Positions 35,317-43,600 of a stretch of 64,000 nt of DNA are shown one piece after another. The stretch comes from Fundicoccus sp052116145 (GTDB taxonomy: Bacteria; Bacillota; Bacilli; Lactobacillales; Aerococcaceae), in the NCBI RefSeq assembly GCF_052116145.1, contig NZ_JBQKLQ010000001.1:186001-250000 (forward strand), given 5' to 3'. Position 1 is the first letter of the stretch. Every line of letters starts with the position of its first letter. A program made the translations under genes and the position numbers. Below the pieces are notes generated by a model, which was not told where the DNA came from, did not search any database, and saw nothing but the letters and a program-made list of their open reading frames with translations.

Positions 35317-35955
35317 ATGGCAAATTTTACGGTAGTTAACCATCCATTAATTCAACATAAACTGACAATCATTCGTGACAAACACACTTCAACGAAAGCA
35401 TTTCGTGAGGCTACAAATGAGATAGGAATGTTGATGGCTTATGAAATCACTCGTGATTTACCACTAGAAGACGTAGTGATCGAAACACCACTAGTTGAAA
35501 GTACTCAAAAACAATTAGCAGGGAAAAAATTAGCTATCGTTCCAATTCTACGTGCTGGTTTGGGAATGGTTGATGGAATTTTAGATTTAATTCCGTCAGC
35601 GCGTGTAGGGCATATTGGCCTTTACCGTGAGCATGATACTTTAGAAATTGTGGAGTATTTTGTTAAAATGCCTCAAGATATTACAGATAGACGCATTTTC
35701 GTAGTTGACCCAATGTTAGCAACAGGTGGTTCAGCAATTGCTGCAATCGATGTTTTGATTAATAAACATAATTGTAAAGCTGAAAACATCACATTTGTCT
35801 GCGTGGTTGCAGCACCGGAAGGTATTAAAGCATTACAAGCTGCTCATCCTGGTGTAGCTATTTTTACCGCTGCTCTTGATGAAAGATTAAATGAACAAGG
35901 GTATATTTTACCAGGTTTAGGCGATGCTGGAGATCGTATTTTCGGCACAAAATAA
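35317..35955 (+). CDS. upp: Uracil phosphoribosyltransferase
   Basis: 212 residues, near the family norm of 209. It converts uracil and PRPP to UMP. The PRPP loop is VVDPMLATGGSAIAAI and the uracil-binding C-terminus ends in YILPGLGDAGDRIFGTK. Other family blocks are LTIIRDKHTSTKAFRE and VPILRAGLGMVDG. A strong AAGGAGGAA site lies before ATG. It is the last gene of the tdk-upp run and is followed by a terminator. Confidence 0.97.
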   Translation: MANFTVVNHPLIQHKLTIIRDKHTSTKAFREATNEIGMLMAYEITRDLPLEDVVIETPLVESTQKQLAGKKLAIVPILRAGLGMVDGILDLIPSARVGHIGLYREHDTLEIVEYFVKMPQDITDRRIFVVDPMLATGGSAIAAIDVLINKHNCKAENITFVCVVAAPEGIKALQAAHPGVAIFTAALDERLNEQGYILPGLGDAGDRIFGTK

Positions 35956-35972
35956 TATTTTCTAACAAAAAC

Positions 35973-36018
35973 AAGCGAGCAAACTGTGGATTATATATCA
36001 GCTTTGTTCGCTTTTTTT
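35973..36018 (+). terminator. Intrinsic terminator after upp
   Basis: Stem aagcgagcaaa / tttgttcgctt (one G-T pair) around a long loop, then seven T. Confidence 0.85.
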
Positions 36019-36095
36019 ATTATCTATGGCATAATATAAAGTGATAAATTATGAGATTATAATTTTAAATATTCTGACAGTAGAGGGGGCTTACA

Positions 36096-37391
36096 ATGAA
36101 TCAAATATTTGATGGTTTTTATAAAAAAACAGCAGCAGAAAGATTGGAGATTCTTCATGGTTTAGGTTGGTCTAAAATCCGTTTGAATGAAGACGATAAT
36201 ACTGGAATTGAGGAAGTGACAACAGTAGAAGGCGTTCAATTACCAGGAGTGATTGCTAATCAAATGATAGAAAACTATTTATTTAATTATCAATTACCAT
36301 TAGGCGTCGCAGTGAACTTCATCGTAAATGACATTCCATATTCCGTTCCAATGGTTATTGAAGAACCAAGTGTCATTGCCGCAGCAAGTAATGGTGCAAA
36401 AAAACTGGGAAATATTCAAACTGTGATGGAAAAACGTGATGTAATTGGGCAAGTTGTTTTAGCTAATGTGATTGATACAAGAAAAATCGAACAGATTATC
36501 ATGAGTCATCAAGACGAGTTGTTAAAAGTTGCTCGTTCAGCAAGTCAGAATATGGTCAAACGTGGTGGAGGACCTAGAAACATTTGGACTAAGTCCTATA
36601 GCTCACAAGAGACAAATTTTACTACCATTTATTTAAGTTTTAATCCGTGTGAAGCGATGGGAGCGAATGCTCTGAATACGGTTCTTGAGGCAATAACACC
36701 CGTTATCGAACGTCTCACTGGACATGACGGCTTAATGAGTATCTTATCGAATTACGCTACAGAAGCAGTTGTAAAAGCCCGCTGTGAGGTACCAATCATT
36801 AGTTTACACGCTGATGTGATTGAAGCAGACACAATCGCAAGAAAAATTACGCTAGCTAGTGACTATGCTCAACTTGATCCTTATCGAGCAACCACCCAAA
36901 ATAAAGGTATAATGAACGGTATTGATGCCGTATTAATCGCCACAGGCAATGACTGGCGAGCGGTAGAAGCTGGCGTACATGCGTATGCAAGTAAATCAGG
37001 CCAATATCGCTCCCTTACCCGATGGTTTATAGATCAGGAAACTAATGAGCTAATAGGGGAAATTGAACTACCCTTACAACTTGCTACAGTAGGTGGGACA
37101 ATATCTGTACATCCAACTGCTCAATGGGCTTTAGGTTTAATGCATCATCCAACAGCAAATGAATTAGCTGAAGTTGTTGCTGCAGTTGGTTTAGCTCAGA
37201 ACTTTGCAGCAATCCGTGCTTTAGTGACAGAGGGTATTCAAAAAGGGCATATGGCATTGCAAGCACGTAGCTTGGCATTACAAGTAGGAGCAGAACTTAC
37301 GGAAATTGATGAAGTCGTTCGTCAATTAGGTCATAGTGACATTATGAATAGTACAACTGCCAAGAAAATCTTAGAGGATCTGAGAAAATAA
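36096..37391 (+). CDS. mvaA: Hydroxymethylglutaryl-CoA reductase, class II
   Basis: 431 residues. It makes mevalonate from HMG-CoA, the committed step of the mevalonate isoprenoid route. Catalytic regions are visible: the Glu in IEEPSVIAAASNGAKK, the Lys in TQNKGIMNGIDAVLIATGNDWRA, and LATVGGTISVHPTAQWALGL. The block usually written DAMGAN reads EAMGAN here. RBS AGAGGGGGC is upstream. The neighbouring mvaS supplies its substrate. The products feed undecaprenyl and quinone chains, including the DmkB product. Confidence 0.95.
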   Translation: MNQIFDGFYKKTAAERLEILHGLGWSKIRLNEDDNTGIEEVTTVEGVQLPGVIANQMIENYLFNYQLPLGVAVNFIVNDIPYSVPMVIEEPSVIAAASNGAKKLGNIQTVMEKRDVIGQVVLANVIDTRKIEQIIMSHQDELLKVARSASQNMVKRGGGPRNIWTKSYSSQETNFTTIYLSFNPCEAMGANALNTVLEAITPVIERLTGHDGLMSILSNYATEAVVKARCEVPIISLHADVIEADTIARKITLASDYAQLDPYRATTQNKGIMNGIDAVLIATGNDWRAVEAGVHAYASKSGQYRSLTRWFIDQETNELIGEIELPLQLATVGGTISVHPTAQWALGLMHHPTANELAEVVAAVGLAQNFAAIRALVTEGIQKGHMALQARSLALQVGAELTEIDEVVRQLGHSDIMNSTTAKKILEDLRK

Positions 37392-37538
37392 TACTTAAAC
37401 AAGCATTAAACTTTTATTAAAATGAAAGAATTTAACAAATAAACAATGAATTTTATTCTTTAAGTGGTAAAATATTTAATGCGAGCCGCTCATATCATTT
37501 GATCGGCATTTAAACTGTAAGTTAGATGGAGGAATGTA

Positions 37539-38738
37539 ATGGATACGAAAGTCGGAATAGATAAATTAAGTGTCTATCTACCACACTTTTATCTTGAAAT
37601 GGATGAATTAGCGAAAGCGCGTGGAGCTGAGGTTGAAAAATATACGATTGGAATAGGACAGAATAAGATGGCTGTTCCAACGATTCAAGAAGATATTATT
37701 GCTTTAGGAGCGAATGCTGCTAGTTTAATTCTTGATGACGAGGATAAGACAACAATCGATCAAGTGATATTTGCTACTGAATCAAGTTTTGATTTTTCAA
37801 AAGCTGCCAGTACTTATATTCACGAGTTATTAGAGATTCAACCTTTTGCAAAATCATTTGAAGTAAAAGAAGCTTGTTATGCTGCGACGGCAGCACTTCA
37901 AATGGCTTGTGATTATGTAAGATTGAGACCTGATCGTAAGGTATTAGTTATTTCGGCTGATGAATCTCGTTATGGTTTAGGAACTGCTGGAGAACCAACT
38001 CAAGGAGCGGGTGCCATTGCGATGTTGATCAGTGCAAATCCTCAAATCTTTGCTATTGATATGGATAGTATTAGTATTACGGATAATCAATTTGATTTTT
38101 GGCGACCAAGTTATTCGGAGTTTGCCATGGTAGAGGGGAGTTTCTCAACGGAGTTATATCAAGATATATTCAAACGAGTGATGTCACAATTAGAAGAGAC
38201 CGATCCCGAAAAATTGAGTCAAATTAAAGCGATGACTTTCCATTTACCATTTACAAAAATGGGTCGAAAAGCATTGAGTAGCTATGAGTCTCAAGAGAAA
38301 TCAGTCTTTACAAAAGAAGATAAAACAGAATTGTTAAAACAGTGGAATGGTCATTTTGAAAACAGTGCGCGATTAAACCGAGAAGTGGGTAATATTTACA
38401 CTGGCTCACTATTTTTGAGCTTCCTTTCATTATTATTATTCTCTGAAGATATTCAAAGTGGCGATAAAGTAGGTCTGTTTAGTTATGGATCAGGAGCCGT
38501 AGCTGAATTATTAACTGGAACGATTCAAGAGCACTACTTAACAGCTTTGAAAAAAGAGTCAGTGATTCAACAGTTTAATCAAAGAGAAGCTATAACAATT
38601 GATCAGTATGAGCAATTCTATAATGAATTGCTTCCAGCAGACGATAAAAAACACATCATTGCTGATTCTACAAAAGAAGAAGGCTTCTACTTGTCAGAAG
38701 TAGACGCTCATCGTCGCTATTATAAATATCGCAATTAA
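37539..38738 (+). CDS. mvaS: Hydroxymethylglutaryl-CoA synthase
   Basis: 399 residues, thiolase-fold. It condenses acetyl-CoA and acetoacetyl-CoA to HMG-CoA. The nucleophile Cys113 is in FEVKEACYAATAAL, with the general base Glu in FATESSFDFSKAA and the His in AMTFHLPFTKMG. Family landmarks GIDKLSVYLPHFYL at the start and FSYGSGAVAE near the end are kept. It lies 147 bases after mvaA on the same strand, with a GATGGAGGAA site, and is closed by a terminator. Confidence 0.96.
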   Translation: MDTKVGIDKLSVYLPHFYLEMDELAKARGAEVEKYTIGIGQNKMAVPTIQEDIIALGANAASLILDDEDKTTIDQVIFATESSFDFSKAASTYIHELLEIQPFAKSFEVKEACYAATAALQMACDYVRLRPDRKVLVISADESRYGLGTAGEPTQGAGAIAMLISANPQIFAIDMDSISITDNQFDFWRPSYSEFAMVEGSFSTELYQDIFKRVMSQLEETDPEKLSQIKAMTFHLPFTKMGRKALSSYESQEKSVFTKEDKTELLKQWNGHFENSARLNREVGNIYTGSLFLSFLSLLLFSEDIQSGDKVGLFSYGSGAVAELLTGTIQEHYLTALKKESVIQQFNQREAITIDQYEQFYNELLPADDKKHIIADSTKEEGFYLSEVDAHRRYYKYRN

Positions 38739-38750
38739 TGACATAGAACC

Positions 38751-38800
38751 AAAAAACTCACTTTGTGATACCTACGGTATTTTCAAAGTGAGTTTTTTTT
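38751..38800 (+). terminator. Intrinsic terminator after mvaS
   Basis: A-tract and aaactcactttg pair with caaagtgagttt around an 18-base loop, which itself contains tacc / ggta; a run of eight T follows. Confidence 0.92.
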
Positions 38801-39197
38801 AGCACTCTCAAGATAATCTTTGAGCAATTGTTTATGTTTAATTGTCAGAATATGTCAAAAAATTGAAAAATAAAAGTAGTTTATCAATTATTAATAATAT
38901 TAAAAAATATAAAAACTCGCTTATTTATTCACTGATAAGTATTGCATGATTAAGTTAAAGTAGCTGTTTTTAGCGTGTTGATAAAAATGAAAGTAATAAA
39001 AATATTTACGGAACAATATCGTTGGTTTTCTCAAAAAAATATTTTTTTTGAAACTGAAAGCGATAACGAAATTTGAATTGGCTTTAGCAAAGTGCTAGAA
39101 TGAATATCGCAAGTCAGTGGCTAAGAATTTAAGTTAACTAGTTCATTATCTAACTAATAATGCTTAACCATAAATAAAGATGAAAGAAGGTTTAAAT
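38801..39197. other. AT-rich gap upstream of the ATP synthase operon
   Basis: About 400 bases with no gene seen. The operon promoter is near its downstream end. The remainder is very AT-rich with A-tracts (for example around 39030-39055) that could bend DNA or act as an UP-type region, but nothing specific can be assigned. Confidence 0.5.
39073..39101 (+). promoter_or_regulatory. Candidate promoter of the atp operon
   Basis: TTGAAT and TAGAAT with the ideal 17-base spacing, 96 bases before the atpB start. It is the best match in the gap. Confidence 0.65.
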
Positions 39198-39914
39198 GTG
39201 GAAGAAACACGCATAATTAATGTGTTGGGCTTGTCAATCGGCATGAACACATTCATTGCATTAGTAGCCACGATTATTTTGATTTGGGTCTTCTGTTTTG
39301 TAAGTACGCGAAACTTATCAGTAGACAATCCAAGTAAGGCACAACTATTGCTAGAGTGGGTGCTGGATTTCGTTCGTGGACTCGTAGGTGGTGCGATTAC
39401 CGATTCGAAAGTACAAATGTACAACTTACTTGGTATGACGTTGCTTTTATTCGTCTTCGTATCAAATATGATTGGTCTTGGGTTTATTCTTACAGTGGAT
39501 CACTATTCATTGTGGAAAAGTCCGACAGCAGATCCTATCGTTTGTTTGGCCTTAGCTTTAATCATGATTATCATGTCACACTTTTTGGGTGTGGATAAAC
39601 TTGGTTTTAAGAAATACGTAGTCATAGGTTATATGCAACCCTCACCGATAATGTTCCCTATTAAAATAATTGAAGAGTTTACTAACACATTGACGTTAGC
39701 ACTTCGTTTATACGGAAATATTTTCGCTGGAGAAGTTTTATTAGGATTAATTGCACAAATGGGAGGCATTTTCTTCCCGGTCACTTGGGTCATTGGTGTG
39801 CCATTACAAATGGTATGGCAAGGGTTTTCGTTGTTTATTGGTGCGATTCAAGCATACATCTTCGTTACTCTTACAATGGTTTATTTATCACACAAAGTTG
39901 AAACTGAACATTAA
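39198..39914 (+). CDS. atpB: F0F1 ATP synthase subunit a
   Basis: About 238 residues and five to six membrane spans. It forms the proton half-channels next to the c-ring. The essential Arg is in the fourth-span motif LTLALRLYGNIFAGE. I place the start at GTG 39198, seven bases after AAGAAGG; the ATG at 39180 lacks a ribosome site and overlaps this one. First gene of atpBEFHAGDC. No atpI precedes it. Confidence 0.95.
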   Translation: MEETRIINVLGLSIGMNTFIALVATIILIWVFCFVSTRNLSVDNPSKAQLLLEWVLDFVRGLVGGAITDSKVQMYNLLGMTLLLFVFVSNMIGLGFILTVDHYSLWKSPTADPIVCLALALIMIIMSHFLGVDKLGFKKYVVIGYMQPSPIMFPIKIIEEFTNTLTLALRLYGNIFAGEVLLGLIAQMGGIFFPVTWVIGVPLQMVWQGFSLFIGAIQAYIFVTLTMVYLSHKVETEH

Positions 39915-39939
39915 TTATTAAGAAAAGGGGTATTTATTT

Positions 39940-40152
39940 ATGGATTCAATCGCCGCAGCAATCGCTGTTTCAATCGCCGCTCTAGGAGCATCAATTGGTA
40001 ACGGGATGGTAATTTCAAAAACTATCGAGTCTATCGCACGACAACCTGAATTAGAAGGTAAATTAAGAATGACAATGTTCCTTGGTGTAGGTTTAATTGA
40101 AGCTATTCCAATTATGGCAGTCGTTATCGCTTTTATTTTGGTCTTTAGATAA
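39940..40152 (+). CDS. atpE: F0F1 ATP synthase subunit c
   Basis: 70 residues, a hairpin of two membrane helices. Family features are the glycine-rich first helix (AALGASIGNGMVISK), the polar loop RQPE and the ion-binding Glu in FLGVGLIEAIPIM. The residue after Glu is Ala rather than Ser/Thr, which favours protons over sodium. RBS AAAAGGGG lies before ATG. Confidence 0.97.
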   Translation: MDSIAAAIAVSIAALGASIGNGMVISKTIESIARQPELEGKLRMTMFLGVGLIEAIPIMAVVIAFILVFR

Positions 40153-40180
40153 TAATAAATAAATTGAAGGAGCGATAAGC

Positions 40181-40687
40181 ATGTCGTTTTTAATATTAAA
40201 TAGTGGCAATACAGCTTTAGGACATACACTGATGACAGTGATTTCATTTATCGTTCTGCTTTTAATTATTCGAAAAGTAGCTTGGGTACCCTTATTGAAC
40301 ATCTTAGAAGAACGTTCAAAGAAAATCCATGACGATATTACGAAGGCAGAAAGTGAAAAAGCAGATAGTTCAGAAGCCAATAGATTGGCTCAAGAAGAAT
40401 TAAGAAAAGCCAAAGCACAAGCAAGTCAAATCATTTTACAAGCTAAAAAGCAGAGTGTGTTAATTCAAGATTCAATGTTAAACGAAGCGAAAGTAGAAGT
40501 TGAACGTTTACATGAAACATCTAAACGTGAAATCGAACTAGAGCGTCGTCGAATCATGCATGAAATGCGTGACGAGATAACAAGCATTTCAATTGAAATG
40601 GCTGAAAAGGTATTGAATCGTGAAATTAAGGAAGCTGATCATAGACGATTGGTTGATGATTTTATTCAAAGAATGGATGATTTATAA
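40181..40687 (+). CDS. atpF: F0F1 ATP synthase subunit b
   Basis: 168 residues. One N-terminal membrane span (HTLMTVISFIVLLLIIRKVAW) is followed by a long charged helix that dimerises to form the peripheral stalk. The C-terminus should dock the delta subunit. The length is normal. The stop codon overlaps the atpH start (TAATG), so the two are made together. Confidence 0.95.
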   Translation: MSFLILNSGNTALGHTLMTVISFIVLLLIIRKVAWVPLLNILEERSKKIHDDITKAESEKADSSEANRLAQEELRKAKAQASQIILQAKKQSVLIQDSMLNEAKVEVERLHETSKREIELERRRIMHEMRDEITSISIEMAEKVLNREIKEADHRRLVDDFIQRMDDL

Positions 40688-41121
40688 TGATCGAGGATAA
40701 AACTGAAGTAACTTCAAGTGACTCATCATCAACGAATTCCAGTTCAATGAGTGAACGAATAGTTGTGAGAGCTAAGTCTCATGAGGATGAATTGTTAAGA
40801 AAATTATCATCTGAAAATAGTGCAAGTTCATTGAACAATTTTGGCTTGTTTTCTTCGAATTCACTTGAAGCCTCAGAATCATTAATGATTACGAGTGCTA
40901 TTGAATTAACAGATGATGAGAAAGAAAGAATCGTTCGCAAGTTCATTAAAACGACTCATAAGCCTTTAAAACGTATAACTACAGTAGTTGACTCAAAAAT
41001 GCTGTCAGGAATTCGTCTGCAAAGCGAGTCTTTTTATTATGAAATTAGTGGACAGAAAACATTACGTGAATTACAGAGTTATATAGATAAAAGTTGGGTA
41101 CAGGAGGAGGAGTTGAATTGA
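40687..41121 (+). CDS. atpH: F0F1 ATP synthase delta subunit, N-terminal domain missing
   Basis: 144 residues, against about 175-185 in the family. Residues 67-134 match the conserved C-terminal part (MITSAIELTDDEKERIVRKF, then KMLSGIRLQSESFYYEISG), which binds subunit b. The first 66 residues are not the usual six-helix domain that grips the N-termini of the alpha subunits. They are polar with 20 serines and look disordered. The start is fixed by the TAATG overlap with atpF, and the end overlaps the atpA start, so truncation by misannotation is unlikely. I saw no frame holding the lost domain. How F1 is held to the stalk here is open. Confidence 0.85.
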   Translation: MIEDKTEVTSSDSSSTNSSSMSERIVVRAKSHEDELLRKLSSENSASSLNNFGLFSSNSLEASESLMITSAIELTDDEKERIVRKFIKTTHKPLKRITTVVDSKMLSGIRLQSESFYYEISGQKTLRELQSYIDKSWVQEEELN

Positions 41122-42641
41122 AATCTGAAAGATTAGAACAACAACTACGACAACATATTCGACAATTCCAAAATGATGAACATTTTCAAGAAATCGGAAC
41201 CGTCACATACATTGGTGACGGTATTGCTCGTGCTATAGGTTTAGAGAATGTCATGTCAGGGGAAATGGTAGAATTTGCCAATGGGTCAATTGGTATGGTT
41301 CAAAACCTTGAAACTGATGATGTCGGAATTATAATTTTTGGTGAATATATCAATATTCACGAAGGTGACCTAGTTCGTCGTTTAGATAGAATTATGGAGG
41401 TTCCTGTTGGCCCAGCTTTACTTGGTCGTGTAGTAAACCCTTTGGGTGAACCAGTCGATGGGTTAGGTGAGTTAGGTTCGACAAAAACTCGTCCGATTGA
41501 AGCAGAAGCACCTAGTATTATGGACCGTCAATCCGTTTCTGAACCAATGCAAACAGGGATTAAAGCAATTGATGCTTTAGTACCCATCGGTAGAGGACAA
41601 CGTGAACTTATTATTGGTGACCGTAAAACAGGGAAAACAACCTTAGCGATTGATACTATAATCAATCAACAAGGCAAAGATGTCATTTGTATTTATGTAG
41701 CTATTGGTCAAAAAGAGTCAACGGTTAAAAATATTGTGACGACTTTAGAACAGCATAATGCGATGGATTACACTGTTGTAATGACTGCGAGTGCGTCACA
41801 ACCAGCACCCTTATTATACTTAGCACCCTATGCAGCTACTGCAATTGGTGAAGAGTTTATGTACAACGGCAAGCATGTCTTAGTTATTTATGACGATTTA
41901 TCTAAGCAAGCTGCTGCATACCGTGAGATGAGTTTATTATTAAAAAGACCACCAGGCCGTGAAGCCTATCCTGGGGATGTCTTCTATTTACATTCACGTT
42001 TGTTAGAACGTTCAGCCAAATTGAATGATGCATTAGGTGGGGGATCGTTGACCTCTTTACCAATCGTTGAAACTCAAGCGGGTGATATTTCAGCTTATAT
42101 TCCAACGAACGTTATTTCGATAACTGACGGTCAAATCTTCTTAGAAAGTGATTTGTTCTTCGCTGGAGTAAGACCAGCAATTAACGCTGGATTATCAGTT
42201 TCACGTGTAGGTGGATCTGCTCAAATTAAACCGATGAAGAAAGTTTCAGGAACCTTGCGTATTGATTTAGCTAGCTACCGAGAATTAGAAGCCTTTTCTC
42301 AGTTTGGATCTGATTTAGATCCTCAAACACAAAGGAAATTAAACAGAGGGCGTAGAACAGTGGAAGTACTTAAGCAACCCTTGCATAAGCCAGTAAACGT
42401 CGCGCATCAAGTGATTATTTTCTTTGCTTTGACACATGGTTTTTTAGATGCAGTTCCTGTGGATAAAATCAAAGATTATGAACGTGAATTATACCAATTC
42501 ATGAGCGATCAATATGATGTTGTCTTGAAAGAAATTGTGACCCAACAAATTCTACCCGACGAAGAATTGTTGGAGAGAATCTTAACGGACTTTACTCAAC
42601 AATTTAATCCAAATACTAGTCGTGCAAACAGCTCACATTAA
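41118..42641 (+). CDS. atpA: F0F1 ATP synthase subunit alpha
   Basis: About 507 residues. The non-catalytic nucleotide-binding subunit of F1. The P-loop reads GDRKTGKTT, with Lys170 where nearly all alpha subunits have Gln. The rest is typical: IYVAIGQKESTV, VVMTASASQPAPLLY, the arginine-finger region ISVTDG-like ISITDGQIFLE and PAINAGLSVSRVGGSAQ. The start is TTG 41118 behind AGGAGGAGGA and overlaps the atpH stop, which gives coupled translation. Confidence 0.96.
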   Translation: MKSERLEQQLRQHIRQFQNDEHFQEIGTVTYIGDGIARAIGLENVMSGEMVEFANGSIGMVQNLETDDVGIIIFGEYINIHEGDLVRRLDRIMEVPVGPALLGRVVNPLGEPVDGLGELGSTKTRPIEAEAPSIMDRQSVSEPMQTGIKAIDALVPIGRGQRELIIGDRKTGKTTLAIDTIINQQGKDVICIYVAIGQKESTVKNIVTTLEQHNAMDYTVVMTASASQPAPLLYLAPYAATAIGEEFMYNGKHVLVIYDDLSKQAAAYREMSLLLKRPPGREAYPGDVFYLHSRLLERSAKLNDALGGGSLTSLPIVETQAGDISAYIPTNVISITDGQIFLESDLFFAGVRPAINAGLSVSRVGGSAQIKPMKKVSGTLRIDLASYRELEAFSQFGSDLDPQTQRKLNRGRRTVEVLKQPLHKPVNVAHQVIIFFALTHGFLDAVPVDKIKDYERELYQFMSDQYDVVLKEIVTQQILPDEELLERILTDFTQQFNPNTSRANSSH

Positions 42642-42659
42642 TTAGGAGGAGGGCTATCG

Positions 42660-43598
42660 ATGTCACTCAATGAATTGAAGAAACGAATAGATTCTACAAG
42701 CAAAACAGCCCAAATTACTAAAGCAATGCAAATGGTTTCTGCGTCTAAGTACAATCGGATGGTTCAAAATAGTAAAAACTATGATATCTACGCAGATAAA
42801 GTTAAACGTATGGTTGCCCATGTGGGTAAACAACAGTTTGATCTGCTTGACAATGGGATGCCGATTGAGGATGATCTTACGAATTATGTTGATTTTCATG
42901 ATATGTTGTTAACTAGGCCCGTCAAAAAAGTGGGATATTTGATAATTGCTTCGGATAAAGGACTTGCTGGAAGTTATAATTCCTCAGTCCTGAGATCAGT
43001 GGAAAGTATGTTGAAACAAGATCATGAAAATCCAGAAGAAGTTGTTGTTTTAGCGATTGGAGAACCAATTGTCCGATTTTGTAAAGAAAATCATTATGAA
43101 GTTGTGCATGAGCTACACCATTTATCAGACAGTCCAAGTTTCACTGATGTACAAAAGTTGGTGAGAACGGCTGTGGATTTATTTAAAAAACAAGTATTCG
43201 ATGCCTTGTATGTCTGTTACAACCATCACTTAAGTCCTTTGTCTTTCCAGTTTCGAGCAGATCAAATACTTCCCGTTTCGGAATTGGAATTGGCAGATGC
43301 AGTCGAAGCGGCTGAAACTCAAATTGAGTATTTAATTGAACCAGATGAGTCGGCTGTTTTAGATAGACTTCTGCCGCAATACGCTGAAAGTCAAATATAC
43401 GGAGCGATTTTAGACGCGAAAACAACAGAACACGCGAGTCGTATGAATGCAATGCGTAGTGCAACGGATAACGCACAAGACATGATTGAGGAATTGCAAC
43501 AACAATTCCATCAAATGCGACAAGTGAAGGTAACGAATGAAATTTTAGAAATTATAAATGGCGCGAATGCCTTAGATCAGAATAAGGAGGGCAAATAA
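42660..43598 (+). CDS. atpG: F0F1 ATP synthase subunit gamma
   Basis: 312 residues, slightly longer than the usual 285-295. Central rotor shaft of F1. The N-terminal helix (LNELKKRIDSTSKTAQITKAMQMVSASKY) and C-terminal helix (ASRMNAMRSATDNAQDMIEELQQQFH) form the coiled coil. The extra length is in the acidic middle near residues 60-80. RBS TAGGAGGAGGG precedes ATG, 18 bases after atpA. Confidence 0.95.
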   Translation: MSLNELKKRIDSTSKTAQITKAMQMVSASKYNRMVQNSKNYDIYADKVKRMVAHVGKQQFDLLDNGMPIEDDLTNYVDFHDMLLTRPVKKVGYLIIASDKGLAGSYNSSVLRSVESMLKQDHENPEEVVVLAIGEPIVRFCKENHYEVVHELHHLSDSPSFTDVQKLVRTAVDLFKKQVFDALYVCYNHHLSPLSFQFRADQILPVSELELADAVEAAETQIEYLIEPDESAVLDRLLPQYAESQIYGAILDAKTTEHASRMNAMRSATDNAQDMIEELQQQFHQMRQVKVTNEILEIINGANALDQNKEGK

Positions 43599-43600
43599 TA

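Noticed and set aside
39180..39197. ATG 39180 as the atpB start
   Set aside because: No ribosome site lies before it, whereas GTG 39198 follows AAGAAGG at the ideal distance and gives the normal subunit a N-terminus.
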